A stretch of DNA of 64,000 nt from Suilimivivens sp964393865. GTDB lineage: Bacteria > Bacillota > Clostridia > Lachnospirales > Lachnospiraceae. The notes under the pieces are model-generated. The model had not been told where the DNA came from and did not search any database. It saw nothing but the letters and a program-made list of their open reading frames with translations. Both the position numbers and the translations under genes were made by a program. Positions within the stretch are counted from its first letter, which is position 1. Every line of letters begins with the position of its first letter. The stretch is taken from positions 83,257 through 147,256 of the forward strand of contig CAYMUW010000001.1 of NCBI GenBank assembly GCA_964393865.1, in the 5' to 3' direction. Positions 1 through 7,880 of the stretch are shown here, in pieces.

Positions 1-323
1 CCGCCCTTTTCAATGGCGCTGTTTAACCGGCTTCCCGGTTCAAGAACAACCTCTTTTCCGGTAATGAACTCACAGGAGATGGGAAAATTTCGAACCTCTC
101 CAAAGTGGTTCATCCAACAGGTCATATAGTTCATGGCAGCGGTAGAGGTGCCCTGCTTACAAAGCTCGCCGGCTTCATTATAAGTATCCATGCAATAAAG
201 CATAATGAATTTAACCAGATCGGGAAGGATTTCTTCACGCTCAAAAAGATAGCGTATTCCGTTCAGCAGGCTGACAGGACCGCAGTCATATTCAGATGTC
301 TGATAATTCAACAAGTTTTTCAT
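1..323 (-). CDS. C39-like cysteine peptidase family protein (partial, C-terminus beyond window)
   Basis: This reading frame runs off the left edge. Its ATG is at 323 on the minus strand, preceded by a GGGGATAAGG ribosome site, and 107 residues are visible. Near the N-terminus is LLNYQTSEYDCGPVSLLNGI, the Cys-Gly-Pro signature of papain-fold C39-like domains, where the Cys would be the nucleophile. The His and Asp partners would lie beyond the edge. No signal peptide or ABC domain is visible, so this looks like a stand-alone C39-like domain rather than a bacteriocin-exporter fusion. It diverges from the sulfur gene at 528, and each has its own promoter. The substrate is unknown. The family call rests on one motif. 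Confidence 0.6.
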   Translation of the reverse strand, partial: MKNLLNYQTSEYDCGPVSLLNGIRYLFEREEILPDLVKFIMLYCMDTYNEAGELCKQGTSTAAMNYMTCWMNHFGEVRNFPISCEFITGKEVVLEPGSRLNSAIEKG

Positions 324-381
324 AGTGCATTTCAACCTTATCCCCGACGTTTTATGTACTTTCCATATCAAAAGTGATTGT

Positions 382-410
382 AATATACAGCGGTTTCAGG
401 CATTTGTCAA
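382..410 (-). promoter_or_regulatory. Promoter of the C39-like gene
   Basis: On the minus strand TTGACA (405-410) and TATATT (382-387) are separated by exactly 17 bases. This is a near-consensus vegetative promoter with a start expected near 376, leaving a leader of about 50 bases. Confidence 0.75.
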
Positions 411-425
411 TACTTCAAAACCGTT

Positions 426-440
426 ATAGGTTGTACCTAT
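426..440. promoter_or_regulatory. Inverted repeat between divergent promoters, candidate operator
   Basis: ATAGGT-TGT-ACCTAT is a perfect 6-bp inverted repeat with a 3-base centre, flanked by CCG and CGG. It lies between the -35 of the leftward promoter (405-410) and the -35 of the rightward promoter (463-468), where an activator or shared repressor would bind. The regulator is not known. Confidence 0.5.
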
Positions 441-462
441 TGTCGGCGGCAAATTTTTGATA

Positions 463-492
463 TTAACATATTTCAGCTAATCTTGTTATACT
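463..492 (+). promoter_or_regulatory. Promoter of the Cys/Met lyase gene
   Basis: TTAACA (463-468) and TATACT (487-492) are spaced 18 bases apart. The start would be near 499, about 30 bases before the ATG at 528. No SAM riboswitch or T-box fits in so short a leader. Confidence 0.65.
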
Positions 493-527
493 GAGAACAG
501 TTAAGTGATTGAAAGTGAGGAGAAATT

Positions 528-1676
528 ATGGAATATCAGGTAGCAACGAAATGTCTTCATCTGGAAGAAAGAGATAATGTGGAAAAAGCATTTGGAGCGA
601 TAAGTTATCCGATTTATCAGACCGCAACCTTTGCTCATAAAGGAGTGGGCGAAAGTACAGGATATGATTATTCAAGACTGCAAAACCCTACAAGGGAGCA
701 GCTGGAAAAGACAGTGGCGGCTTTGGAAAAGGGAATTGATGCCATAGGTTTTTCCAGCGGGATGGCGGCTATCTGTGCGGTAATGGAGCTGTTTCATCCG
801 GGGGATCATGTGATTATCGATGCAGACCTTTATGGGGGAAGCGTCAGATTATTTCAAAATATTAATGCGAAGAACGGTATATCCTTTACCAGAATAGATT
901 TAAGCCGGCAGGATGTCGGTGATTATATTACGGACAAAACCAAGGCGGTTTTTCTGGAAACACCCACGAATCCGATGATGAATGTTACGGATATTCAAAA
1001 GCTGGCGGAGATCACGCAAAAAAGGCATATTTTACTGATTGTGGATAATACCTTTCTGTCTCCGTATTTTCAAAATCCTCTTGAGCTTGGTGCGGATATT
1101 GTGGTTCACAGCGGCACCAAATATTTGAACGGTCATAATGATGCGATTGCCGGTTTTACGGTGGTAAAGGATGAAGAACTTAAGGAAAGGCTGCGATTCA
1201 TTTTTAAAACCACGGGAGCCTGCCTGACGCCCTTTGACAGCTGGCTGATCCTCAGAGGGATCAAGACCTTGGCTCTTCGGGTGGAAAAGGCACAGGAGAA
1301 TGCCCTGGTGCTTGCAAAATGGCTAAAGGAACAAAAGCAGGTAACGAAGGTGCTTTATCCGGGACTTAAAGAGCATCCGGGATATGAAATTATGAAAAAA
1401 CAGTGCAGAGGCTTCGGTTCCATGCTCAGTTTCGAGGTTGAAAGTGAGGAATTTGCAAAAGCAATTTTAAATAAGGTTCAACTGATACAGTTTGCAGAAA
1501 GTCTGGGAGGAGTGGAAACGCTGATTACCTACCCTGCCGTTCAGACTCATGCGGATGTGCCTGAGGAGGAGCGTCTGGAAAATGGAATTACAAACAGATT
1601 GCTTCGGATATCGGTGGGCATTGAAGATGCCGGTGATCTGGTCAGAGATTTGGAGCAGGCGTTTTATTCTGAATAA
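528..1676 (+). CDS. Cys/Met-metabolism PLP enzyme (cystathionine gamma-lyase / methionine gamma-lyase type)
   Basis: A 382-residue cytosolic PLP enzyme of the Cys/Met metabolism family. The PLP lysine is K198 in VVHSGTKYLNGHND. The N-terminal YDYSRLQNPTREQLE and FSSGMAA segments are the family's substrate- and phosphate-binding parts. Members catalyse gamma- or beta-elimination or replacement on cystathionine, homocysteine, methionine or O-acylhomoserine, and sequence reading alone does not settle which. The start has an AGGAG site 7 bases upstream. A MalY-type lyase follows after 68 bases and CysK after that, so a role in moving sulfur between cysteine and homocysteine is likely. Length is normal for the family. 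Confidence 0.85.
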   Translation: MEYQVATKCLHLEERDNVEKAFGAISYPIYQTATFAHKGVGESTGYDYSRLQNPTREQLEKTVAALEKGIDAIGFSSGMAAICAVMELFHPGDHVIIDADLYGGSVRLFQNINAKNGISFTRIDLSRQDVGDYITDKTKAVFLETPTNPMMNVTDIQKLAEITQKRHILLIVDNTFLSPYFQNPLELGADIVVHSGTKYLNGHNDAIAGFTVVKDEELKERLRFIFKTTGACLTPFDSWLILRGIKTLALRVEKAQENALVLAKWLKEQKQVTKVLYPGLKEHPGYEIMKKQCRGFGSMLSFEVESEEFAKAILNKVQLIQFAESLGGVETLITYPAVQTHADVPEEERLENGITNRLLRISVGIEDAGDLVRDLEQAFYSE

Positions 1677-1744
1677 TTGCATGGGTTATTGCGAAACCAA
1701 AACAAAAGGCTGGAAAGATATGCAGTGAGAAAGGAATAAGAAAC

Positions 1745-2941
1745 ATGGCGGAAAGAAATCTTGATTTTGACAGGGTAATCGACAGAAGAAACACAAGCTG
1801 TTTAAAGTATGATTTTGCAGAAAAAAGAGGCATGCCAAAGGATATGCTTCCCTTGTGGGTGGCGGATATGGATTTTAAAATCTCTTCCTATATACAGGAT
1901 GCTGTTAAGGAGCAGGCCGAGCATGGAATTTACGGCTATAATGAGGCGCGTGAAAGTTATTTTGAGGCAGTAAGCGGGTGGATGAAGACCCGGCATGACT
2001 GGGAAGTAAGCCCGGAATGGCTGGTAAAAACTCCGGGTGTCGTGTTTGCCCTTGCGATGGCGGTAAAGGCGTTTACCAACGTAGGGGACGGTATTTTGAT
2101 TCAGCAGCCGGTTTATTATCCTTTCAGTGGAGTGATACTGGACAATAAAAGAAGGGTTGTGGATAATACGTTGATCCAGGATCAGGATGGCAGATATCAT
2201 ATGGATGTTCGGGATTTTGAAGAGAAAATTGTCAGAGAAAATGTAAGGCTGTTTTTCTTGTGTAATCCACACAATCCGGTAGGACGGGTATGGAGCAGGC
2301 AGGAGCTGGAGACGATCGGGGACATATGCAGACGACATCAGGTAATTGTAGTAAGCGATGAAATCCATGCGGATTTTGTGTGGCAGGGAAAGCATCAGGT
2401 ATTTGTGGCTCTTAAGGAGGAATATGCGGATATGACAATCACCTGTACTGCACCCAGCAAGACCTTCAATATTGCAGGACTGCAGACATCCAATATTTTT
2501 ATCTCCAATGCCGGATTGAGACATCAGTTTAAGAAGCAGGTGGATGCTTCCGGTTACAGTCAGTTAAACGGAGTGGGTCTTGCTGCTTGTGAGGCTGCTT
2601 ATCGGGACGGACAGGAATGGTATCAGGGGGTATCCCGGTATATTAAGAGCAACATTGATTATCTACACGAATATCTGAAAGAAAAGCTTCCGGAAATCAA
2701 AATGACAGTTCCTGAAGGAACCTATCTTGTATGGCTGGATTTTCGGGGAATGAATTTGAAGGGAAGCGAACTGGAAAATCTGGTTATCAAAAAAGCAGGT
2801 CTGTGGTTAGACAGCGGAACCATGTTTGGAGATTCGGGCAGGGGCTTTCAGAGGATTAACGTGGCATGTCCCAGAAGCATACTGGAGGAAGCCTTAAAAC
2901 GTTTGGAACAGGCAGTACATAAGCCTTCAAATAAAAAATAA
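1745..2941 (+). CDS. MalY/PatB-type cystathionine beta-lyase (C-S lyase, aminotransferase fold)
   Basis: A 398-residue fold-type I PLP enzyme. LPLWVADMDF near residue 35 is the hallmark of the MalY/PatB group, SDEIHADFVW carries the PLP-pyridine Asp, and K239 in APSKTFNIAGL is the Schiff-base lysine. These enzymes cleave C-S bonds of cystathionine and of other cysteine S-conjugates, giving pyruvate, ammonia and a thiol. The gene lies 68 bases after the Cys/Met lyase with an AAGGAA site and no obvious promoter, so the two are probably co-transcribed. Neighbouring peptide uptake and amidohydrolase genes fit a role on imported cysteine conjugates. In some bacteria MalY also touches maltose regulation, but nothing here points to that. 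Confidence 0.85.
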   Translation: MAERNLDFDRVIDRRNTSCLKYDFAEKRGMPKDMLPLWVADMDFKISSYIQDAVKEQAEHGIYGYNEARESYFEAVSGWMKTRHDWEVSPEWLVKTPGVVFALAMAVKAFTNVGDGILIQQPVYYPFSGVILDNKRRVVDNTLIQDQDGRYHMDVRDFEEKIVRENVRLFFLCNPHNPVGRVWSRQELETIGDICRRHQVIVVSDEIHADFVWQGKHQVFVALKEEYADMTITCTAPSKTFNIAGLQTSNIFISNAGLRHQFKKQVDASGYSQLNGVGLAACEAAYRDGQEWYQGVSRYIKSNIDYLHEYLKEKLPEIKMTVPEGTYLVWLDFRGMNLKGSELENLVIKKAGLWLDSGTMFGDSGRGFQRINVACPRSILEEALKRLEQAVHKPSNKK

Positions 2942-2961
2942 TCGAAAAAATAAAAAAGTAT

Positions 2962-2990
2962 TTGACATCAGGTAAAACCGGTTCTATAAT
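2962..2990 (+). promoter_or_regulatory. Consensus promoter of cysK
   Basis: TTGACA (2962-2967), 17-base spacer and TATAAT (2985-2990) form a perfect vegetative promoter. Transcription should start near 2997. Such strength suggests control by a repressor; see the inverted repeat at 3002-3025. Confidence 0.85.
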
Positions 2991-3001
2991 GAAATCATAT
3001 A

Positions 3002-3025
3002 ATTCCTATAAGATTAGTAGGTAAT
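3002..3025. promoter_or_regulatory. Imperfect inverted repeat just after the cysK start site, candidate operator
   Basis: ATTCCTA (3002-3008) and TAGGTAAT (3018-3025) face each other about 5-25 bases downstream of the predicted start, a repressor position. Rrf2-family regulators such as CymR often control cysK in Firmicutes. That this is such a site is inference. Confidence 0.4.
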
Positions 3026-3073
3026 GAGAAAATTAAAACATAAAGTTTAAAAGAAGAATGAGGAGGAAATGTT

Positions 3074-4012
3074 ATGAGTAAGATCAAAGAAAGCGCACTG
3101 GAATTGGTTGGAGGGACACCGATATTAAAATTAAACCGTTATTCGGTAAAGGCTGGCGTTACTGATGCGGTGATTTTAGCGAAGCTTGAATACCTGAATC
3201 CTGCCGGTTCGGTAAAGGATCGTATCGCCCTTGCTATGGTGGAGGATGCGGAAAATAAGGGGATTTTAAAACCCGGCTCCACTATTGTTGAACCCACATC
3301 GGGAAATACCGGTATCGGCCTTGCGGCAGTGGCAGCGGCTAAAGGATACAGAGCAATTCTTACCCTGCCTGACACGATGAGCGTTGAACGCAGAAATCTG
3401 CTTGCTGCCTACGGTGCAGAGCTGGTACTTACGGAAGGCGCTAAGGGAATGAAGGGAGCGATTGCCAAAGCGCAGGAGCTTGAAGAATCGATCCCCGGTG
3501 CAGTTATCTTAGGTCAGTTTGTCAATCCGGCAAACCCTGAAGCACACAGAAACACCACCGGCCCTGAGATCTGGGATCAGACGGATGGTAAGGTGGATAT
3601 TTTTGTAGCAGGTGTGGGAACCGGCGGAACAGTGACCGGTGTAGGAGAATACTTGAAAGCACAAAACCCCAACGTTAAGGTTGTGGCAGTGGAACCTGCT
3701 ACCAGCCCGGTGCTTTCCAAGGGAACACCCGGCGCCCATAAGATTCAGGGAATTGGCGCAGGCTTTGTTCCGGATGTGCTTAATACGGGGATTTATGATG
3801 AGATTATTGCCATAGAAAATGAGGATGCATTTGCAGAAGGAAAGGCATTTGCAGTAACCGAGGGTATTTTGGTGGGTATCTCTTCAGGTGCAGCGTTAAA
3901 GGCAGCGTCCATTTTAGCTAAGAGGCCGGAAAACGCAGGAAAGAACATTGTGGTTCTTCTGCCTGATTCGGGAGACAGATATTTATCTACACCGCTGTTC
4001 TCCAACAATTGA
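3074..4012 (+). CDS. cysK: Cysteine synthase A (O-acetylserine sulfhydrylase)
   Basis: A 312-residue fold-type II PLP enzyme that makes cysteine from O-acetylserine and sulfide in the cytosol. The PLP lysine is K48 in NPAGSVKDRIA, the substrate loop is EPTSGNTGIGLA, and the glycine-rich phosphate loop is GVGTGGTVTGVG. Length and motifs match CysK throughout. The start follows AGGAGG. It has its own perfect promoter and a possible operator, separate from the lyases upstream, so it is probably regulated by cysteine or sulfide supply. With the two lyases it closes a route from imported thio-compounds back to cysteine. Confidence 0.95.
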   Translation: MSKIKESALELVGGTPILKLNRYSVKAGVTDAVILAKLEYLNPAGSVKDRIALAMVEDAENKGILKPGSTIVEPTSGNTGIGLAAVAAAKGYRAILTLPDTMSVERRNLLAAYGAELVLTEGAKGMKGAIAKAQELEESIPGAVILGQFVNPANPEAHRNTTGPEIWDQTDGKVDIFVAGVGTGGTVTGVGEYLKAQNPNVKVVAVEPATSPVLSKGTPGAHKIQGIGAGFVPDVLNTGIYDEIIAIENEDAFAEGKAFAVTEGILVGISSGAALKAASILAKRPENAGKNIVVLLPDSGDRYLSTPLFSNN

Positions 4013-4037
4013 TTTTAGGTTTTTCCCTGCAGAAATA

Positions 4038-4066
4038 TTGACATTTTGAAGATGTAACAGTACAAT
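4038..4066 (+). promoter_or_regulatory. Promoter of the peptide ABC operon
   Basis: TTGACA (4038-4043), 17-base spacer, TACAAT (4061-4066). The start would be near 4073, giving a leader of about 90 bases that contains the hairpin at 4087-4115. Confidence 0.75.
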
Positions 4067-4086
4067 GAACTAACTGTTTGAATCAA

Positions 4087-4115
4087 GAGGAACATGGAGA
4101 GAGCAAATGTTCCTC
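4087..4115 (+). promoter_or_regulatory. Leader hairpin with short T-rich tail, possible attenuator
   Basis: GAGGAACAT (4087-4095) pairs perfectly with ATGTTCCTC (4107-4115) around an 11-base loop and is followed by TTTCTTC. It lies after the predicted start of the ABC operon transcript, not directly after cysK. A weak terminator or attenuator is possible, but the T tract is interrupted. Confidence 0.4.
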
Positions 4116-4163
4116 TTTCTTCACTCAAAAGTTTATGACAGTGGTTCAAAACGGAGGTTAAAA

Positions 4164-5816
4164 ATGAAAAAATTTATCAGAGGTTTGTTTAGCCTTTCTC
4201 TGGCTGCTGCCCTTGTGCTTGCAATGGCAGGATGCAGCTCAGATGGAGGGGAAAAGAATGCTGACACCGGTGAAGCTGAGTTAGAGGTCAGCGTAGAAAA
4301 TGAAGGAAACGAAAAGATTGTTAATGTCGGAGTGACCGACTCTCTGGGTGGTATTAATCCTTTCATTATCGACCAGACAGAGATCAATAAATATGCGGTA
4401 GGACTCATGTTCCTTCCCCTTATGGAGCTTGACAGTGATCTGAATTTTCAGGGAATGCTGGCAGATTCCATTACGACAGAGGATAATATCAATTTTATTG
4501 TGCATATTGATGAGAATGCCACATGGTCTGACGGTACGCCTGTCACTGCGGCCGACGTAGAGTACACGGTACGCAGACTGGCAAGTCCTGTAGTTGCAAA
4601 TACCACATTAATGCTGTATGCATTTGAAGGTGTGGGAGATGACGGCTTTGTGGAGGAAGGTGCTGAGAGCATTTCCGGTATCCAGATACTTGATGAAAAG
4701 ACCATTCAGTTTACATCCAAGTATCCTATGGGACTGATTACCTTTGAGAACACTTATGCAAGATATATTCACACCATGCCCAAGCATATTCTTGAACAGT
4801 TCAGTGAGGAAGAGCTTCTTACAGCAGACTGGTTTAATAAGCCTGATGTAATCAGCGGTCCCTTTTTCCTGACGGACTATGACAATGATCATTATATTAC
4901 CTATGAGGCCAACAAGGCTTACTGGAAGGGCGCTCCGAAGATCGATAAGCTGAATATTAAGATCGTGGATGCCAGCCAGGTTCTGTCCGGACTCCAGTCG
5001 GGTGAGATTGATGTTACCCATCACACCATGACTGCCATTCCTCAGGAGGATTATGAAAGCATTGAAGCTCTTACAAATGTAAAGACTGTTTACGGAGATC
5101 CTATTACCAACCTGTCGGCATTTATCCAGACAGCCAATGTGACTGATGCAAGGGTTCGTCAGGCGCTGGTTTATGCAATTGACAGACAGAAGCTAGTGGA
5201 TGAACTGTTAAAGGGGCATGGTGAGGTTGTGGACGGTTTTATTTCCTCCGCAAGCCCTTACTTTGATGAAAATCTTCAGGTTACCCCTTATGATCCTGAG
5301 AAAGCAAAGGAACTTCTTGCCGAGGCCGGATGGGACGGTTCTCAGACCTTGCGTTTCTATACCAACTCAGGTGACAACACCTTTGTAAACGGCGTGCAGG
5401 TGCTGGTAGCCCAGTGGGCAGAGGTAGGCATTAAGGTTGAGGTTCAGACCGTTGATCTTGCTACCCTGATGAATATTGCTGGAACCACAGATTATGACAT
5501 TTTGGCGGTACAGTATACCTATGCGCCGATTGATCCTTATCCTGACGTAGACTGGCTGCTTAGCGGAGAGGGAAGTTGGACCGGCTATGCCAATGAGGAG
5601 ATCAGCGAGGCTTTAGCGGCAACTCAGCTTGCCAGTGATAATGAAGAGATTACCCAGCTGTATTCTATTGTTGATAAGAAGGTGCAGGAGGATGTTCCCA
5701 TGTTCTCCGCATATATTATCAGCGCTCAGGGTGCGGTAAGCAACCGCCTTACGGGAGTAGAGCCCAGTGCATATGGTTTCTTCAATGATGTACAGAATTG
5801 GGACGTGACGGAATAA
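4164..5816 (+). CDS. Peptide-type ABC transporter substrate-binding lipoprotein
   Basis: A 550-residue family 5 solute-binding protein (OppA/DppA/NikA type). The ATG at 4164 is chosen because GGAGG lies 7 bases before it and the next residues form a lipoprotein signal: KK, a hydrophobic stretch, then the lipobox AMAGC. An ATG 57 bases upstream has no ribosome site. The signature-like segment WSDGTPVTAADVEYTVRRL is present. The mature protein would sit on the outer face of the membrane and hand substrate to the permeases encoded downstream. Substrates in this family include di- and oligopeptides, nickel and N-acyl amino acids, and the ligand cannot be read here. The downstream M20D deacylase and upstream C-S lyases point to an N-acylated or peptidic sulfur compound (inference). 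Confidence 0.9.
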   Translation: MKKFIRGLFSLSLAAALVLAMAGCSSDGGEKNADTGEAELEVSVENEGNEKIVNVGVTDSLGGINPFIIDQTEINKYAVGLMFLPLMELDSDLNFQGMLADSITTEDNINFIVHIDENATWSDGTPVTAADVEYTVRRLASPVVANTTLMLYAFEGVGDDGFVEEGAESISGIQILDEKTIQFTSKYPMGLITFENTYARYIHTMPKHILEQFSEEELLTADWFNKPDVISGPFFLTDYDNDHYITYEANKAYWKGAPKIDKLNIKIVDASQVLSGLQSGEIDVTHHTMTAIPQEDYESIEALTNVKTVYGDPITNLSAFIQTANVTDARVRQALVYAIDRQKLVDELLKGHGEVVDGFISSASPYFDENLQVTPYDPEKAKELLAEAGWDGSQTLRFYTNSGDNTFVNGVQVLVAQWAEVGIKVEVQTVDLATLMNIAGTTDYDILAVQYTYAPIDPYPDVDWLLSGEGSWTGYANEEISEALAATQLASDNEEITQLYSIVDKKVQEDVPMFSAYIISAQGAVSNRLTGVEPSAYGFFNDVQNWDVTE

Positions 5817-5843
5817 ATAAAGCAAAGATAGTTTTTTAATCAG

Positions 5844-5878
5844 ATACCGCAGGCAGCTGTTAAGGCTGACTGTGGTAT
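5844..5878 (+). other. Strong intercistronic hairpin without T tract
   Basis: ATACCGCAG (5844-5852) pairs with CTGTGGTAT (5870-5878, one G-U), with a further inner CAGC/GCTG stem. No T run follows, so it is not a classical terminator. It sits between the binding-protein gene and the ATPase genes, where stabilising or processing hairpins commonly leave the binding-protein message more abundant. Confidence 0.5.
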
Positions 5879-5901
5879 TTGCGTAGAAATGAGGAAAAGC
5901 A

Positions 5902-6882
5902 ATGTCACATTTATTGGAGGTAAAGGGCCTTACAACTGCCTTTACGGGGGATTACGGTAAAAATATCAGTGTGGATCATGTCAGCTTTCATGTGGATGAG
6001 GGAGAGGTAGTCTGCATCGTTGGGGAATCCGGCTGTGGAAAAAGTGTGACCTCTTTGTCGATCATGGGTCTTCTGGGAAGAGGAGGAAGCGTATCGGAGG
6101 GAGAGGTTATTTTTGACGGAAAGAATCTCCTTGTCATGACGGAAAAGGAACTGGACGGAATCCGCGGTGATCAGATCACCATGATTTTTCAGGACCCTCT
6201 TACCTCCTTGAATCCTGTTTTTACTGTGGGAAACCAGATCGTGGAAAGCATTATGACCCACATGCATTTGTCCAGGCGGCAGGCAAGAGAGCGCGGGGTT
6301 ATGCTGCTGAATAAGGTAGGAATGCCGGATGCGGCGGGAACGATGAAAAAATATCCTCACACACTTTCGGGAGGAATGCGTCAAAGAGCCATGATCGCCA
6401 TGGCCCTTTCCTGTAACCCAAGGCTTCTGATTGCGGACGAGCCAACCACAGCTCTTGATGTGACGATTCAGGCTCAGATTATGAAGCTGCTTAAGGAGCT
6501 GCAACAGGAAAACGGAATGTCTATGATCCTGATTACGCATGACATCGGTGTGGTTGCGAATATGGCGGACCGGGTGTTGGTGATGTACGCAGGGCAGATT
6601 ATCGAGGAAGCCCCGGCAGATGAGCTGTTTACAGCGCCCAGGCATCCTTACACAAGGGCACTGCTGGGAACGGTACCTACCATCCGTGACAGTGCGGACA
6701 GGAAGCTTGTATCGATTCCGGGAATGGTGCCGGAAAGCTATGATGATATTACATGGTGCCGATTTGCGCAGCGCTGCCCGTATCGAAGGAAAGAGTGTGA
6801 CAATCCCCAACAGAATTATGAGTTCGGGCAGGGGCATCGGGCAAAATGCATTGTTATGAGAGAAGGGGGGATACCGGAGTGA
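5902..6882 (+). CDS. Peptide-type ABC transporter ATP-binding protein (DppD/OppD type)
   Basis: A 326-residue cytosolic ATPase energising the importer. Walker A is GESGCGKS, the signature is LSGGMRQRAMIAMAL, Walker B is LLIADEPTTALD and the switch is ITHDIG. The C-terminal oligopeptide-transporter extension has WCRFAQRCPYRRKEC, the cysteine motif that binds an iron-sulfur cluster in some family members. It follows the binding protein by 85 bases and overlaps the next ATPase gene by four bases (GTGA), so the two subunits are translationally coupled. Confidence 0.93.
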   Translation: MSHLLEVKGLTTAFTGDYGKNISVDHVSFHVDEGEVVCIVGESGCGKSVTSLSIMGLLGRGGSVSEGEVIFDGKNLLVMTEKELDGIRGDQITMIFQDPLTSLNPVFTVGNQIVESIMTHMHLSRRQARERGVMLLNKVGMPDAAGTMKKYPHTLSGGMRQRAMIAMALSCNPRLLIADEPTTALDVTIQAQIMKLLKELQQENGMSMILITHDIGVVANMADRVLVMYAGQIIEEAPADELFTAPRHPYTRALLGTVPTIRDSADRKLVSIPGMVPESYDDITWCRFAQRCPYRRKECDNPQQNYEFGQGHRAKCIVMREGGIPE

Positions 6883-7880
6883 GTGTTCCTCTTATTAAAG
6901 TTGAAAGCATGAAAAAGTACTATCCTATTAAAGGTGGTATTCTTACCCACACCACAGGATATGTGAAAGCCGTGGATGGGGTGAGCTTCTCCATTATGGA
7001 GGGGGAGACCCTGGGTCTGGTAGGAGAATCAGGCTGTGGTAAGTCCACCATAGGAAGGCAGCTGGTAGGTTTGGAGCATCCTACCGAAGGAAAGATTTAT
7101 TATGAGGGCAGGGATCTTTCTTTGATGAAGAAGGATGAGATGAATAAGATCAGAACCCAGCTTCAGATGGTGTTTCAGGACCCTTATTCTTCTTTAAACC
7201 CCAGAAAGCATATATTTGAAATTCTCTCACAGCCCATGCTGTATCATAAGATTTCCTCCCGAAAAACGGTGGAAAAGGATATTCTCAGAATATTGGACAT
7301 GGTAGGACTGCCGAGAAGCGTGCTGGGAAGATATCCCCATGAATTTTCCGGCGGACAGAGGCAGCGAATAGGAATTGCAAAAGCCCTTTCCCTGAATCCG
7401 AGGTTTATTGTATGTGATGAGCCGGTAAGCGCTCTGGATGTTTCAATACAGGCGCAGATCTTAAACTTGTTAAAGAGTCTCCAGCAGGAGCTTGGACTTA
7501 CTCTGCTGTTTGTGGGACATGGACTGGGAGCTGTCAATTATGTCAGTGATAGAATTGCGGTTATGTATCTGGGGAAGATTGTGGAAATTGGAGAGGCAAA
7601 AGAAATTTTTGCCAATCCCGTGCATCCGTATACGAAAGCGCTGCTTAATGCGGTGCCTGTTCCTGATCCAAAGGAAAAGAATAAGGAGCATCGACTCCTT
7701 CAGGGTGAGATCGGCAGCAGCGTTCATCCGCCCAAGGGCTGCCGTTTTCATCCAAGGTGCCCCTATGCTGCGGAAATCTGTGCGCAGAAGGAGCCGGGAC
7801 TGATAGAGACCTGTGCGGGAAGCGGTCATTATGCAGCATGCCCTATTGTGATGACAGGAAAGGAGGAGGCCAATGGGTAA
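6879..7880 (+). CDS. Peptide-type ABC transporter ATP-binding protein (DppF/OppF type)
   Basis: The second ATPase, 333 residues. The GTG at 6879 is preferred: it overlaps the stop of the preceding gene and has a GGGGGG ribosome site 8 bases before it. An in-frame ATG at 6846 would add 11 residues inside the previous gene. Walker A is GESGCGKSTIGRQ, the signature is FSGGQRQRIGIAKAL and Walker B is FIVCDEPVSALD. The C-terminal CRFHPRCPYAAEIC again has the cysteine motif. The H-loop reads FVGHGLGAV, with Gly where most relatives have Asp (FVSHDL). It pairs with the preceding subunit as a heterodimer. Confidence 0.92.
   Translation: MSVPLIKVESMKKYYPIKGGILTHTTGYVKAVDGVSFSIMEGETLGLVGESGCGKSTIGRQLVGLEHPTEGKIYYEGRDLSLMKKDEMNKIRTQLQMVFQDPYSSLNPRKHIFEILSQPMLYHKISSRKTVEKDILRILDMVGLPRSVLGRYPHEFSGGQRQRIGIAKALSLNPRFIVCDEPVSALDVSIQAQILNLLKSLQQELGLTLLFVGHGLGAVNYVSDRIAVMYLGKIVEIGEAKEIFANPVHPYTKALLNAVPVPDPKEKNKEHRLLQGEIGSSVHPPKGCRFHPRCPYAAEICAQKEPGLIETCAGSGHYAACPIVMTGKEEANG

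Noticed and set aside
377..527. SAM (S-box) riboswitch before the Cys/Met lyase gene
   Set aside because: The leader after the predicted start is only about 30 bases and shows no S-box stems.
4087..4115. Simple rho-independent terminator of cysK
   Set aside because: A good promoter (4038-4066) lies between cysK and the hairpin and the T tract is interrupted; it is better described as part of the ABC operon leader.
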